Shown: positions 27,520 to 37,601, counted from the stretch's first letter. The stretch: DNA of 64,000 bases from Salinibacterium hongtaonis (GCF_003065485.1 NZ_CP026951.1:310001-374000); one strand, 5' to 3'. Notes: generated by a model not told the origin, from the sequence alone. Numbers and translations: made by a program.

Positions 27520-28212
27520 TCAGGATTTGTCGACCTTGAGCATGTAGCCGAATCCGCGCTTGGTTTGAATCATGGGTTCGTCGGAATACTGGTCCAATTT
27601 GCGCCGCAGGTAGGAGACGTAAGATTCCACGATTCCGGCATCTCCGTTGAAGTCGTATTCCCACACGTGGTCGAGAATCTGCGCCTTGCTCAGCACCCGG
27701 TTGGGGTTGAGCATCAGGTAGCGCAGCAGCTTGAACTCCGTGGGGCTCAACTCGACCTGGTCGTTGCCGACCGTGACCTCGTGGGTGTCCTGATCCATCG
27801 TCAGTTCGCCAGCGCGGATGATCGCGTCTTCTTCGTCTTGCATCGTGCGGCGCAGGATGGCTTTGATGCGGGCGACGATCTCGTCGAGGCTAAATGGCTT
27901 GGTTACATAGTCGTCGCCGCCCACAGTGAGGCCCGTGATCTTGTCCTCGGTGTCGTCCTTGGCCGTGAGAAACAGGATGGGGGAGGTGTAGCCGGAGGAG
28001 CGCAACCGTTTGGTCACGCCGAAACCGTTCATGTCGGGCAGCATGACGTCGAGGATGATCAGGTCTGGCTCTTCTTCGAGCACGGCTGAGATGGCCTGGG
28101 CGCCGTTGCCGACGGCCCGCACGGCAAAGCCTGCGAAGCGAAGGCTCGTGGTGAGCAGGTCGCGGATGTTGGGCTCGTCGTCGACGATCAGAATCTTAGG
28201 TCCGTCACTCAT
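27520..28212 (-). CDS. OmpR-family response regulator (TrcR-like)
   Basis: A 230-residue two-domain regulator. The receiver domain has acidic D11/D12, phospho-acceptor Asp55 in LIILDVMLPDMNGFG and the switch Lys in DDYVTKPFSLDE. The winged-helix DNA-binding domain ends MIQTKRGFGYMLK. The segment FKLLRYLMLNPNRVLSKAQILDHVWEY is very close to the TrcR group. It pairs with the kinase downstream and is first in the operon. Divergent from the flavoprotein gene at 28302. Confidence 0.93.
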   Translation of the reverse strand: MSDGPKILIVDDEPNIRDLLTTSLRFAGFAVRAVGNGAQAISAVLEEEPDLIILDVMLPDMNGFGVTKRLRSSGYTSPILFLTAKDDTEDKITGLTVGGDDYVTKPFSLDEIVARIKAILRRTMQDEEDAIIRAGELTMDQDTHEVTVGNDQVELSPTEFKLLRYLMLNPNRVLSKAQILDHVWEYDFNGDAGIVESYVSYLRRKLDQYSDEPMIQTKRGFGYMLKVDKS

Positions 28213-28287
28213 GACCCCAGTATCTGAAAGTTGTCTGGATGCGGACTGGGAGTATCAAAGTCTGCGTGAAGCCCCAGAATGCGGGCG

Positions 28288-28293
28288 TAGAGT
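28288..28293 (+). promoter_or_regulatory. -10 hexamer for leaderless flavoprotein gene
   Basis: TAGAGT ends 8 nt before the ATG at 28302, which supports that start over an in-frame extension to 28239. Confidence 0.4.
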
Positions 28294-28301
28294 CCGCACG
28301 C

Positions 28302-29531
28302 ATGAGCGCGGAAACACTTCTGATCGTGGGCGGCGGGCTCGCAGCCGCTACTGCGGCGGAACAACTGCGAGCGAATGGCTTCGCCGGCACTATCCGCATC
28401 ATCGCGGCCGAACGGCATCGCCCCTACATCCGCCCGCCGCTCTCGAAGGGGTATCTGCTGGGCACAGAGGGCAGGAATGCCGTAGATGCGCAGCCTGCCG
28501 AATGGTACGAGCAGAACGGGATCGAGCTCATTCTGGGAGCTATCGCGACCTCCGTCGACCCAGCCTGCCACCATGTCGGTCTCGCAGATGGGCGGGCTTT
28601 CGACTACGACCGGCTCCTGCTGGCCACGGGGGCGAGTCCGCGCCATCTTGAGCTGCCCGGAGCGCAGAGCGTGGGAGTTCACTACTTGCGCACTCTCGAC
28701 CAGAGCGACGACCTGCGGGCGGCGTTGAGCGAGGGAGGCCGAACGGTTGCTGTGGTGGGCGCCGGGTGGATCGGGCTCGAACTCGCTGCCGCCGCCCAGG
28801 TCTATGGCAATGAGGTCACAGTGATAGGGCGGGGCGAGGAGCCGTTGCAGGCGGCCATCGGGGTCGAGCTTGGCCGCGTATTCAGGCGAATGCATGAGGA
28901 GCACGGGGTGCGGTTCCGGATGCAAGCGAGCCCTCAGTCGTTCATCGAGCGCGATGGGGCAGTCGCCGCAGTCGTGACCGAATCCGGTGAGGTGGCCGCC
29001 GACCTGGTGATCGTGGGCGCCGGGGTCGTGCCCGCAACGGCCTTGGCGGCATCCGCAGGGCTTATCGTGCTCGACGGCATTGTGGTCGACGAGTCACTGC
29101 GTTCATCGGACACCGACATCTTTGCCGCAGGGGATGTGGCCAATCCGTGGAATGCGGTTCTCGCCCGGCATGCCCGCTCAGAACACTGGGCCAATGCCAT
29201 CGCGAGCGGCACGGTTGCCGCCAAGACGATGCTCGATATCCCCGCTGTTCTCGATGATGTGCCCTACTTCTATACCGATCAGTACGACCTCGGCATGGAG
29301 TTTTCGGGCTATTCGTCGCTCTTGCAAACGGCGAGAGTCGTCTATCGCGGCGACGTTGGCGCCCGCGAATTCATGGCGTTCTGGCTGGCCGGCGACCGCG
29401 TTGTGGCCGGGATGAACGTGAACGTGTGGGACGTGCACGAGCAGATCGTGGCGCTCGTGCGGTCGCTCGAGTCGGTCGACCGCGAGAAGCTTGCCGACCC
29501 TTCGGTGCCGCTCGCGAGCCTCGCGGGCTGA
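28302..29531 (+). CDS. Ferredoxin/rubredoxin reductase-like FAD oxidoreductase
   Basis: A 409-residue flavoprotein. The FAD-binding GGGLAAATAAEQLR is at the N-terminus (about residue 9), the NAD(P)H-binding GAGWIGLELAAAA near 150, and the second FAD motif is SDTDIFAAGDVANPW. The C-terminal reductase domain has the VPYFYTDQYDLGMEFSGYS pattern of BenD/CamA-type ferredoxin reductases. It would pass electrons from NAD(P)H to a small ferredoxin, but no ferredoxin or P450 is adjacent. It precedes the folP-like gene by about 44 bp; that gene has its own promoter-like hexamer. Confidence 0.9.
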   Translation: MSAETLLIVGGGLAAATAAEQLRANGFAGTIRIIAAERHRPYIRPPLSKGYLLGTEGRNAVDAQPAEWYEQNGIELILGAIATSVDPACHHVGLADGRAFDYDRLLLATGASPRHLELPGAQSVGVHYLRTLDQSDDLRAALSEGGRTVAVVGAGWIGLELAAAAQVYGNEVTVIGRGEEPLQAAIGVELGRVFRRMHEEHGVRFRMQASPQSFIERDGAVAAVVTESGEVAADLVIVGAGVVPATALAASAGLIVLDGIVVDESLRSSDTDIFAAGDVANPWNAVLARHARSEHWANAIASGTVAAKTMLDIPAVLDDVPYFYTDQYDLGMEFSGYSSLLQTARVVYRGDVGAREFMAFWLAGDRVVAGMNVNVWDVHEQIVALVRSLESVDREKLADPSVPLASLAG

Positions 29532-29562
29532 CCGACCCCTCACCGCGCCCATCACGGGGTGC

Positions 29563-29568
29563 CACTAT
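29563..29568 (+). promoter_or_regulatory. -10 hexamer for leaderless folP-like gene
   Basis: CACTAT ends 6 nt before the ATG at 29575. Confidence 0.4.
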
Positions 29569-29574
29569 GGGGGA

Positions 29575-30477
29575 ATGAGCTTTGCCCTTCCCCCGTTGAC
29601 CACTCCCGTGCGCATGCTCGGCCCCCGAAGTTTCGACTTCTCGCGCCGCGTCGCTGTCATGGCAATCGTCAACCGCACTCCCGATTCGTTCTATGACGAG
29701 GGGCGCACGTTCGCCCTAGACGCTGCCGTGGCGGCATCGCTGACGGCGGTCGAGGACGGTGCCGACTGGGTGGACATCGGTGGCGTTCCGTTTGCCCCCG
29801 GCGACCCCCTGCCCGCACACGAGGAGGCCGACAGGGTCGTGCCCGTGATCGAGGCTGTGCGTGCGGCATCCGATGTCATCATCTCTGTCGACACGTTCCA
29901 TGCGGAGGTTGCCCGCCGCAGCATCGAGGCCGGCGCCAATGTGATCAACGACACGACGGGCATGAGTGACCCCGACTTGGCGAGAGTCGTTGCCGAGAGC
30001 AACGCGAGCCTGGTGATCACGCACAGCCTGGCGCAGCCGCGCACCCCGTTCGCCCACCCTCGCTACACCGACGTGGTCAGCGAGGTGACCGGCTACCTTC
30101 GACGCAAGGTGCGGGCGGCCATGGATGCGGGCATCCCGGCGCACAGGCTCTTTATCGACCCCGGCCCCGACCTCAACAAGAACACCCTGCATACGCTTGA
30201 GATTGTGCGCAGATTCGACGAGATCGCTGCCATCGGGTTGCCGGCGCTCGCGGCCCTGTCAAACAAGGACTTTATCGGCGAGACCCTCGACCTGCCCAAG
30301 GCGCAGCGTCTTGAGGGGTCCATCGCGGCGGCTGTCGCGTGCGTTCTGCAGGGGGCCCGCATCGTGCGCGTCCACGAGGTGGCACCCACCGTCGCCGCCG
30401 TTCGCATGGCCGAGGCCGTGCTGGGGTTGCGCCAGCCCGCCTACCTCAAGCACAACATGGGCGAGTTCAATGAGTGA
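29575..30477 (+). CDS. Dihydropteroate synthase homologue (FolP2 type)
   Basis: A 300-residue TIM-barrel protein. MAIVNRTPDSFYDEG is the FolP2-type version of the DHPS signature (FolP1 has NVTPDSFSDGG). DPGPDLNKNTLHTLE and SNKDFIGETL are the later substrate loops, and a final RVHEVAPTV is conserved. In mycobacteria FolP2 lacks DHPS activity and its role is uncertain, so I do not assume folate synthesis. The gene runs into the RibD_C reductase with an 8-nt overlap, which suggests a coupled pterin- or deazaflavin-related function. Confidence 0.88.
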   Translation: MSFALPPLTTPVRMLGPRSFDFSRRVAVMAIVNRTPDSFYDEGRTFALDAAVAASLTAVEDGADWVDIGGVPFAPGDPLPAHEEADRVVPVIEAVRAASDVIISVDTFHAEVARRSIEAGANVINDTTGMSDPDLARVVAESNASLVITHSLAQPRTPFAHPRYTDVVSEVTGYLRRKVRAAMDAGIPAHRLFIDPGPDLNKNTLHTLEIVRRFDEIAAIGLPALAALSNKDFIGETLDLPKAQRLEGSIAAAVACVLQGARIVRVHEVAPTVAAVRMAEAVLGLRQPAYLKHNMGEFNE

Positions 30478-31231
30478 GTCAGGGTCGGGATCGATCAGGA
30501 TGCTGCGGCCGTACGCATCGCTCGACGACGATGGCCTCGCCGCCGTCTATGCGGTGCACGACCGCGCAGTTCCGTGGCTGCGCGTCAACTTCATCACCAG
30601 CATCGACGGTGCGGCCACCCACGACGGCCTCTCCGGGGGACTCGGCACCTCGGCCGACCGCAGGGTGTTCGACGTGTTGCGCTGGCTCGCCGACGTGATC
30701 GTAGTCGGCGCGGGAACCGTGAGAACCGAAGGCTACGGCGCGATCAGCCTCGGGGACGACGCCGTCAGGTGGCGTCGTGAAGCGGGGCTCCCCGACCAGC
30801 CGGTTTTTGCGATCGTATCGAACACGCTCAGGCTCGACCCGGCATCCGACATCTTCACCAAGGCTCCGCGTCGACCGCTCATCCTCACCTCCGCTGCGGC
30901 CCCCGCGGACCTGCGCTCGGCGCTCGCCGAGGTTGCGGACGTGATCGACTGCGGCGAGAAGGCCGTTGACACGAGGATGCTGCGCACCCTGCTGGCGGAG
31001 CGTGGGCTCCCGCAGATGCACAGCGAGGGTGGCCCGCACCTTTTTGGCGCGATGATTGCCGACGGCAGCGTCGACGAGCTCTGCATCACCGTGAGCCCGC
31101 GCCTTGAGGGCGGCATGGCTCGACGCATCGTGGATGGGGGAGCTGTCGCCCCGCGGGGTATGCATTTGGCGCACACCCTTGCGGCGGATGACGGCACTCT
31201 GCTGCTGCGCTACGTGCGCGCGGACTCCTAA
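30470..31231 (+). CDS. RibD C-terminal-domain (pyrimidine/dihydrofolate reductase-like) protein
   Basis: A 253-residue NADPH-dependent reductase fold. RVNFITSIDGAATHDGLSGGLGTSADRRVFDVLR is the opening signature; VIVVGAGTVRTEGYG binds the cofactor; MHSEGGPHLFGAMI and ELCITVSPRLEGGMARRI complete the RibD_C fold. No deaminase domain precedes it. Actinobacterial stand-alone members are usually called pyrimidine reductases; the substrate is uncertain. Its start overlaps the folP-like gene by 8 nt, and its TAA overlaps the XPB gene's stop on the other strand. Confidence 0.88.
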   Translation: MSESGSGSIRMLRPYASLDDDGLAAVYAVHDRAVPWLRVNFITSIDGAATHDGLSGGLGTSADRRVFDVLRWLADVIVVGAGTVRTEGYGAISLGDDAVRWRREAGLPDQPVFAIVSNTLRLDPASDIFTKAPRRPLILTSAAAPADLRSALAEVADVIDCGEKAVDTRMLRTLLAERGLPQMHSEGGPHLFGAMIADGSVDELCITVSPRLEGGMARRIVDGGAVAPRGMHLAHTLAADDGTLLLRYVRADS

Positions 31232-32877
31232 GCGGCGGCAGCCTCGAGGCTGTGGGCGTCGAGAATCTCGTAGCTGTAGCCCTGCTCGGCGAGAAAGCGC
31301 TGGCGGTTCTGGGCAAAATCCTGGTCCACGGTGTCGCGGGCGACGAGGGTGTAGAAGTTCGCGGGCAGCCCGCTCTCTTTGGGGCGCAGGAGTCGGCCGA
31401 GGCGCTGCGCCTCTTCTTGGCGTGACCCGAACGACCCGGAGACCTGGATGGCAACCGTCGCCTCGGGCAGGTCGACAGAGAAGTTGGCGACCTTGGAGAC
31501 GACGAGCACGGTGAGCCTGCCGTCGCGGAACTCCTGAAAGAGTCGCTCGCGTTCGGCGACCGGAGTCGCGCCGGTCAGTTGGGGCGCGTCGAGGGCCTCG
31601 GCGAGTTCATCGATCTGGTCGAGGTATTGGCCAATCACCAGGATGCGTTCGCCCGCGTGGCGCTTGACGAGCTGTTTGACGACTCCGAGCTTGGCCGGGG
31701 CGGTCGCGGCGAGGCGGTAGCGTTCGTCGTCGGCCGATGCCGCGTACTGCAGGCGCTCTTCTTGCGGAAGGTCGATGCGAACTTCGTAGCAGGATGCCGG
31801 GGAGATGTAGCCCTGAGCTTCGATCTCCTTCCACGGAGCGTCGAAGCGTTTGGGCCCGATGAGGCTAAAGACGTCGCCCTCGCGGCCATCCTCACGCACG
31901 AGCGTTGCCGTGAGCCCGAGCCTGCGCCGAGCTTGGAGCTCGGCGGTGAGCTTGAACACGGGGGCGGGCAGCAGGTGGACCTCGTCGTAGACGACTAGGC
32001 CCCAGTCGAGAGCGTCGAGCAGCTCGAGGTGGGCGTATTGGCCCTTCCTCTTGGCGGTGAGGATTTGGTAGGTGGCGATCGTGACGGGCTTGACCTCTTT
32101 GACCTGGCCGGAGTACTCGCCGATCTCCTCCTCGGTGAGGCTCGTGCGCTTGAGGAGCTCCGCCCTCCACTGGCGTGCAGAGACGGTGTTGGTCACGAGG
32201 ATGAGCGTGTTGGCTTTCACCGCGGCCATGGCGCCGGCGCCCACGAGCGTCTTGCCGGCGCCACAGGGGAGCACGACGACTCCGGAGCCATGCTCGGTGA
32301 AGTTGTGCACCGCCTGCTGCTGGTACGGGCGGAGCCCCCAGTCCGACTCGTTGAGGGAGATCTCGTGCGGGGTGCCGGGCGTGTAGCCCGCGAGGTCTTC
32401 TGCCGGCCAGCCGAGCTTGAGCAGCTCCTGCTTGATCTGGCCGCGCGCCCACTGCTGAATGACAAAAGTGTTGGGGCCGCGACGCTCGAACAGCAGCTCG
32501 GCCACCTTCTTGGCCCGGCCGATTTCGGCCAGCACCGCAGGATCCGTCGCCGTCAGGGTGAGGACGCCATCCTCATCCCGCTCGATGCAGAGTCGGCCAT
32601 AGCGGGCAACGGTCTCGTCGATATCAACGGCCACGCTCTGCGGAATCGCAAACTTGCTGAACTTCTCGAGCGTGCCGAGCATGTCGGCGGCGGTATGACC
32701 GGCGGCGCGGGCGTTCCACAGACCGAGCCGGGTGATGCGGTAGGTGTGGATGTGCTCGGGGGCACGCTCCAGCTCGGCGAAGATCGACAGGTCGTGCCGG
32801 GCGTCCTCCGCTAGAGGGTGCGCAACCTCCAGCAGAACGGTGCGGTCACTTTGCACAATCAGGGGGCCGTCAGTCAT
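31228..32877 (-). CDS. XPB/Ercc3-type DNA repair helicase
   Basis: A 549-residue superfamily 2 helicase. The N-terminal about 170 residues are the XPB damage-recognition region. Helicase motif I is LPCGAGKTLVG, motif II VVYDEVHLLP (DEVH), motif III LGLTATLVRED, and motifs V/VI are LVVSKVANFSVDLP and QRLGRLLRP. It is a 3'-5' helicase and annealing enzyme in mycobacteria. I chose the ATG at 32877 (MTDGPLIVQSD) because TAGACT lies 8 nt upstream; an upstream in-frame extension is Pro/Ser-rich without family support. It is followed upstream by the helicase-associated gene on the same strand, the mycobacterial Rv0861c-Rv0862c arrangement. Confidence 0.95.
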   Translation of the reverse strand: MTDGPLIVQSDRTVLLEVAHPLAEDARHDLSIFAELERAPEHIHTYRITRLGLWNARAAGHTAADMLGTLEKFSKFAIPQSVAVDIDETVARYGRLCIERDEDGVLTLTATDPAVLAEIGRAKKVAELLFERRGPNTFVIQQWARGQIKQELLKLGWPAEDLAGYTPGTPHEISLNESDWGLRPYQQQAVHNFTEHGSGVVVLPCGAGKTLVGAGAMAAVKANTLILVTNTVSARQWRAELLKRTSLTEEEIGEYSGQVKEVKPVTIATYQILTAKRKGQYAHLELLDALDWGLVVYDEVHLLPAPVFKLTAELQARRRLGLTATLVREDGREGDVFSLIGPKRFDAPWKEIEAQGYISPASCYEVRIDLPQEERLQYAASADDERYRLAATAPAKLGVVKQLVKRHAGERILVIGQYLDQIDELAEALDAPQLTGATPVAERERLFQEFRDGRLTVLVVSKVANFSVDLPEATVAIQVSGSFGSRQEEAQRLGRLLRPKESGLPANFYTLVARDTVDQDFAQNRQRFLAEQGYSYEILDAHSLEAAAA

Positions 32878-32885
32878 AACAGGCC

Positions 32886-32891
32886 AGTCTA
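32886..32891 (-). promoter_or_regulatory. -10 hexamer for leaderless XPB gene
   Basis: On the minus strand TAGACT ends 8 nt before the ATG at 32877. Confidence 0.4.
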
Positions 32892-32920
32892 CGCGCGTGT
32901 CGCGAATCTGCTGCCCGAGA

Positions 32921-34867
32921 TTAGCTGCCGGGGGCGATGGAGTCGATGCTCGAGAGCGGAAGGGTTCGCTCGATGTCGCTGCGCCGGTCGCGGGCCCGCA
33001 GCCGACCGCCGGCAACGCTCGTGGGCATGAGGTCGAACTCCACAATCGCCCCGCCCGGCACTGTAACGCTCACCGTGAGTGGCGTCTTGGCGCGAATCGC
33101 CGTCTCTAGCTGACGCGCGATCCAGGCCTGACCGCCACCCTCTTCGTCGGCGGGCTGATCGTCGGCCGCCTCGATGAGGCGCTCCACCAGTTCTACCAAC
33201 GGGTCCACGATGCCGGCGCGGCTCGCGCGTGCCACCCTGTGGCGGCGCAGAGGGATGATCGTTCCGTTGCCGTCCTCGGCGGCGACCGGATAGCGCGCAT
33301 CGCTGAGCGACCAGAACACCACGTCGAGGTCGAACCGGCTCACAAGGCGGTGCTCGCCTGCGCGGCGAAGGCCGAGCGACGAGAGCGTTTGGTCCACGGC
33401 GATGGTGCGCAACAGGTTGGGGTCGTCGGAGCGCAGATAGCTGCGGGCGCCGTGGTCGACCATGTCGGGGTCTGAGCCCCCGTCGACCGCGCCCGCCCGA
33501 ATGAGGCCGTAGCGGGTGGAGCCTTCGCTGATGAGGTAATCCAGCGGCTGTGGCAGGCCAGTGCTCGAGACGGCGGCCAGAAACTCCCGCAGACTGTCGG
33601 CTGTCTCGCCCGCGGTGAGGGCGCGATTGAGGCTCGCGGCAGAGATGCGGTAGGTCATGGCCAGGCCACGGTTCTCTACATCGGCGACCAGCCGCATCCG
33701 CTCATCGATGTGCGGCACGAGGGGGCCAGGCGCTACCACCGACAGGTCGTGCTGCAGGTAGACGTGCTCCACCTCGGTGGGCAGAAGGGGCTGTAGGGCC
33801 TGCTCCGCGGCATCCGATCGCCCGGCAAGCAGCAGGGTTCCCGGGCTGCTGGGCACCTGCCCGGCCGTGATGCCCAGGAGCTCGGCGTCGCGCGTATAGG
33901 TGGTGACGCGCTCGTCCATCCACTCGCCGCCAACGGGGTAGAGCCAGTCGATGTAGGAGCGCAGCCCTTCGCCCCACACGGAGTGCGAGCGTTCGCCGAG
34001 GAGGCGACGGATGTCCAACGGCAGCCGAGCGAACCAGGCGTCGGAGAGTCCGCGCCAGCGTGCGCTGGTAGCCCGCGCCAGCCACGCGCTGCCCTCTTCT
34101 GTGGTCATCCAGGTGCTTGATTCGCGGCACACGAGGTTGCCGCGCTCGGCCAGGGAGAGGTAGGCGGCCACCGTTTCGAGGTCAACGAGCATGGCGGAGG
34201 CGAGCCGTTTGGAGTCGGGCAGGGCGATGCCGCCCTTGGAGAGCTCCCGCGCGGGCTGGCGTTCGAGCTCGATCAATAGCTCGGTGACGGCGCCCGTCGC
34301 GGCGAATGCGCGCTCGGCGGCGAGGCGGTCGATAAAGCGCTGGTCGACATCCGTCACCGGCTCCAGGGCGCCACCGGCTTCGATGCCCGCAAGGTCGTCG
34401 AGGCTCGGCAGACCAAAGACCGGCCACGACCGCAGCTGGTCGCACACGCCGTCGTAACAGCGGAACGTATCGCCCACGGGATGCACGAGCAGCAGTTCAG
34501 CGGCAGCCGTGAGGTGGTCGTGAACCTGCTCTACCGAGAGTGGGTGTGCCGAGATCGGGGCGAGCTGCGCGGCAACTTCGGCGGCGGTGAGCGGCTTGCC
34601 GTCGCGAGCGAGCATGGCGATGCAGGTGAGGGATGAGCGGTCGAGCCGGCTGAGCGCCTGCTGGATCGCCCCGTGGTCGAGCAGGGCGTCGGCGAGATCG
34701 AAGTAGTCGCGGATGCCCGCAGAAGCTGCGGGGGAGAGCCCGAGATCGCGGTTGGCGAGTGCGCTGAGAAGGTCGTCTCTGGAGGTGCCACGCAAGCGCG
34801 TGGCCAGCGTCAGTGTGTTCCCCATGGTTGCTCGCGTTCCGTCTCCGGCGCCGTTGCCAGAAACCAT
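32921..34867 (-). CDS. Helicase-associated protein (XPB N-terminal-like domain)
   Basis: A 648-residue protein always found next to XPB in actinobacteria. The opening TLATRLRGTSRDDLLSALANRDL and the series of winged-helix-like segments (LDRSSLTCIAMLA, LASAMLVDLETVAAYL) match the family annotated as helicase C-terminal/XPB-Ssl2 N-terminal-like. A region near the end (from YRISAASLNRALTAGETA to LDYLISEGSTRYGLI) is the conserved Helicase_C_3 domain. No helicase motors are present. It may be a non-catalytic partner of XPB. The ATG at 34867 has no clear ribosome binding site; the Met at 34825 (MGNTLTLATRL) is an alternative. Confidence 0.85.
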   Translation of the reverse strand: MVSGNGAGDGTRATMGNTLTLATRLRGTSRDDLLSALANRDLGLSPAASAGIRDYFDLADALLDHGAIQQALSRLDRSSLTCIAMLARDGKPLTAAEVAAQLAPISAHPLSVEQVHDHLTAAAELLLVHPVGDTFRCYDGVCDQLRSWPVFGLPSLDDLAGIEAGGALEPVTDVDQRFIDRLAAERAFAATGAVTELLIELERQPARELSKGGIALPDSKRLASAMLVDLETVAAYLSLAERGNLVCRESSTWMTTEEGSAWLARATSARWRGLSDAWFARLPLDIRRLLGERSHSVWGEGLRSYIDWLYPVGGEWMDERVTTYTRDAELLGITAGQVPSSPGTLLLAGRSDAAEQALQPLLPTEVEHVYLQHDLSVVAPGPLVPHIDERMRLVADVENRGLAMTYRISAASLNRALTAGETADSLREFLAAVSSTGLPQPLDYLISEGSTRYGLIRAGAVDGGSDPDMVDHGARSYLRSDDPNLLRTIAVDQTLSSLGLRRAGEHRLVSRFDLDVVFWSLSDARYPVAAEDGNGTIIPLRRHRVARASRAGIVDPLVELVERLIEAADDQPADEEGGGQAWIARQLETAIRAKTPLTVSVTVPGGAIVEFDLMPTSVAGGRLRARDRRSDIERTLPLSSIDSIAPGS

Positions 34868-34883
34868 CGAAGTGAGTGGTGCT

Positions 34884-35147
34884 CTAGCGTGCGCGATTCT
34901 CGCGTGATCGTCTTACCCCCGTGATGGCGAGCAGTGCAACCGTGAGGAGCAGCGCTACCGGAAGAGCGAAGTACGGGATCATAATGACCGCGCCCCAGAG
35001 GCCGTTAAAACTGTTCACAATTGCCCCCGTCGCATAGCCGATCATGGCAGCAGCGAAGCAGAGCAGCGCCACGATCACGAGCGTTGCGATCATGAACGCG
35101 AGGATTCTCTGGGCGCGATTTGCGGTCTCGGGTGTTGAATTGCTCAC
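34884..35147 (-). CDS. Small membrane protein, two predicted helices
   Basis: An 87-residue protein with two hydrophobic segments (about 16-40 and 50-73) and a basic C-terminus (RRSRENRAR), suggesting both ends in the cytoplasm. No family recognised; similar small proteins occur beside the helicase-associated gene in related genomes as far as I recall. I chose the GTG at 35147 because TATCCT (minus strand, 35159-35154) ends 6 nt upstream; an upstream TTG at 35171 lacks support. Confidence 0.65.
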   Translation of the reverse strand: MSNSTPETANRAQRILAFMIATLVIVALLCFAAAMIGYATGAIVNSFNGLWGAVIMIPYFALPVALLLTVALLAITGVRRSRENRAR

Positions 35148-35153
35148 AGCACA

Positions 35154-35159
35154 AGGATA
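35154..35159 (-). promoter_or_regulatory. -10 hexamer for leaderless small membrane protein gene
   Basis: TATCCT on the minus strand ends 6 nt before the GTG at 35147. Confidence 0.4.
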
Positions 35160-35246
35160 CGGGCTCAACAACCCCGTTAGGCTTACACGTTACGGCGGTC
35201 ATTGCGGCACCGTGCATTTGCGTTCCCCACAATGAGAGGTAGTGCC

Positions 35247-35627
35247 ATGCCAACCGGCAAGGTTAAGTTCTACGACGAGGACAAGGGCTTCGGCTTCATC
35301 AGCTCCGATGACGGCCAGGAGGTATTCCTTCACGCTTCTGCGCTGCCCGCCGGAACATCCGTTCGTGCGGGCACCAAACTCGAGTTCGGCATCGCCGACG
35401 GCAAGCGGGGCGCCCAGGCGCTCTCGGTTCGCGTGCTCGAGGCTCCGCCGAGCCTGGCGAAGATGAGCCGCAAGCCGGCCGACGACATGGCGATCATCGT
35501 TGAGGATCTGGTCAAGCTGCTCGACGGCATTGGCACGAACCTCAAGCGTGGGCGCTACCCCGAGGCAAGCCACTCGCGCAAGATCGCAGCCATGCTGCGA
35601 AAGGTTGCGGACGAGCTGGATGCCTGA
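35247..35627 (+). CDS. Cold-shock-domain protein with C-terminal extension (CspB-like)
   Basis: A 126-residue protein. The N-terminal cold-shock domain (residues 1 to about 66) has RNP1 KGFGFISS and RNP2 VFLHAS. The C-terminal about 60 residues are a helical extension (DDMAIIVEDLVKLLDGIGTNLKRG) as found in mycobacterial CspB at the same locus near serC. It likely binds RNA. GAGAGGTAGTGCC precedes the ATG. The next gene starts 10 bp downstream, so co-transcription is likely. Confidence 0.9.
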   Translation: MPTGKVKFYDEDKGFGFISSDDGQEVFLHASALPAGTSVRAGTKLEFGIADGKRGAQALSVRVLEAPPSLAKMSRKPADDMAIIVEDLVKLLDGIGTNLKRGRYPEASHSRKIAAMLRKVADELDA

Positions 35628-35637
35628 GGCCCCGAGC

Positions 35638-36297
35638 ATGACTGACGATTCGAGCGAGCCCCAGGCCGATTCGGTGGCGCCCGCGCGCCGAATCGCAAGC
35701 CCTGCCGATTTTGAGATCGCTCGCGCGGCGCTGCTTGAGATCACGACCCAGGAGACGATCGGTGCCCCCACGGGTTCGATCGACGAGGGCCAGGGCACCG
35801 TCACGGTGTATTTCGAGTCAAACAAGCTGGGCTACCCGGGCTGGCGCTGGACCGTGAGCATCGCGCATGTTGAGGGCTCAGCCCCCACCGTGCTCGAGAC
35901 CGAGCTCACGCCCGGCGACGACGCCCTGCTCTCGCCCGATTGGATTCCGTGGGCCGACCGCCTCGCCGACTATCAGGCTGCTCAGGCGGCCGAGAAGGCG
36001 GCAGCGGCCGAGCTTGGCGAAGAATCGAGCGATGTGGATGACGACATCGACGACTCGGATGACTACTACGACGACGACCCCGACGACGACGATGCGGCTC
36101 TCCTTCACGGCGGCGACCTCGACGGTGTCGACATCGACGAGGTGCAGATCGTTCTCGAAGAGGGCTCTGCGGATGACGATGATGACGATGACGACGACTC
36201 GGATGACGACGACTCGGATGACGACGACTCGGATGACGACGACGACGAAGACTCCGACGACGAAGACTCCGACGAAGACGACGACGACGATCGCTAA
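35638..36297 (+). CDS. DUF3027 protein with acidic low-complexity tail
   Basis: A 219-residue protein. The conserved DUF3027 core (about 20-120) has GYPGWRWTVSIAHVEG and the end signature LLSPDWIPWADRL. The C-terminal about 70 residues (from about 150) are almost only Asp, Ser and Glu, an extremely acidic disordered tail encoded by GATGACGACGACTCG-type repeats. Function is unknown. Core position between cspB-like and serC matches mycobacteria. The first 12 residues are also low complexity. Confidence 0.85.
   Translation: MTDDSSEPQADSVAPARRIASPADFEIARAALLEITTQETIGAPTGSIDEGQGTVTVYFESNKLGYPGWRWTVSIAHVEGSAPTVLETELTPGDDALLSPDWIPWADRLADYQAAQAAEKAAAAELGEESSDVDDDIDDSDDYYDDDPDDDDAALLHGGDLDGVDIDEVQIVLEEGSADDDDDDDDDSDDDDSDDDDSDDDDDEDSDDEDSDEDDDDDR
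36170..36290 (+). repeat. Asp/Ser-codon tandem repeat in DUF3027 tail
   Basis: Reiterated GAC/GAT triplets with a 15-bp period (GACTCGGATGACGAC, at least three clear copies) then 12-nt DEDS units. It is in frame and could vary in length. Confidence 0.85.
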
Positions 36298-36314
36298 CTT
36301 CCACGCTTAACAAG

Positions 36315-36350
36315 CAAAGGCGCGGCACCCTCGGGTGCCGCGCCTTTGTT
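36315..36350. terminator. Bidirectional terminator DUF3027 / serC
   Basis: CAAAGGCGCGGCACC (36315-36329) pairs perfectly with GGTGCCGCGCCTTTG (36334-36348) around a 4-nt loop, between convergent genes. Confidence 0.9.
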
Positions 36351-36361
36351 GTAGCTGCTGC

Positions 36362-37486
<1,125 letters not shown>

Positions 37487-37561
37487 TTGCCCTCGGCCGA
37501 ACGCCTACGCCGTATGACGACAGCACTCATGTGGCTAGCGGGCTGGACGCCGCGCCGCAGG

Positions 37562-37575
37562 TTAGGCTAGCCTGA
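37562..37575. promoter_or_regulatory. DtxR/IdeR-type iron box before dtxR
   Basis: TTAGGCTAGCCTGA, one mismatch from a perfect palindrome of DtxR half sites, 26 bp before the dtxR start. It suggests autoregulation. Confidence 0.65.
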
Positions 37576-37601
37576 CACGCTTGTGCACCGGGAGGGCGAC
37601 A

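Noticed and set aside
32878-33045. Upstream extension of the XPB helicase
   Set aside because: Pro/Ser-rich translation without homology, and a -10-like hexamer supports the start at 32877.
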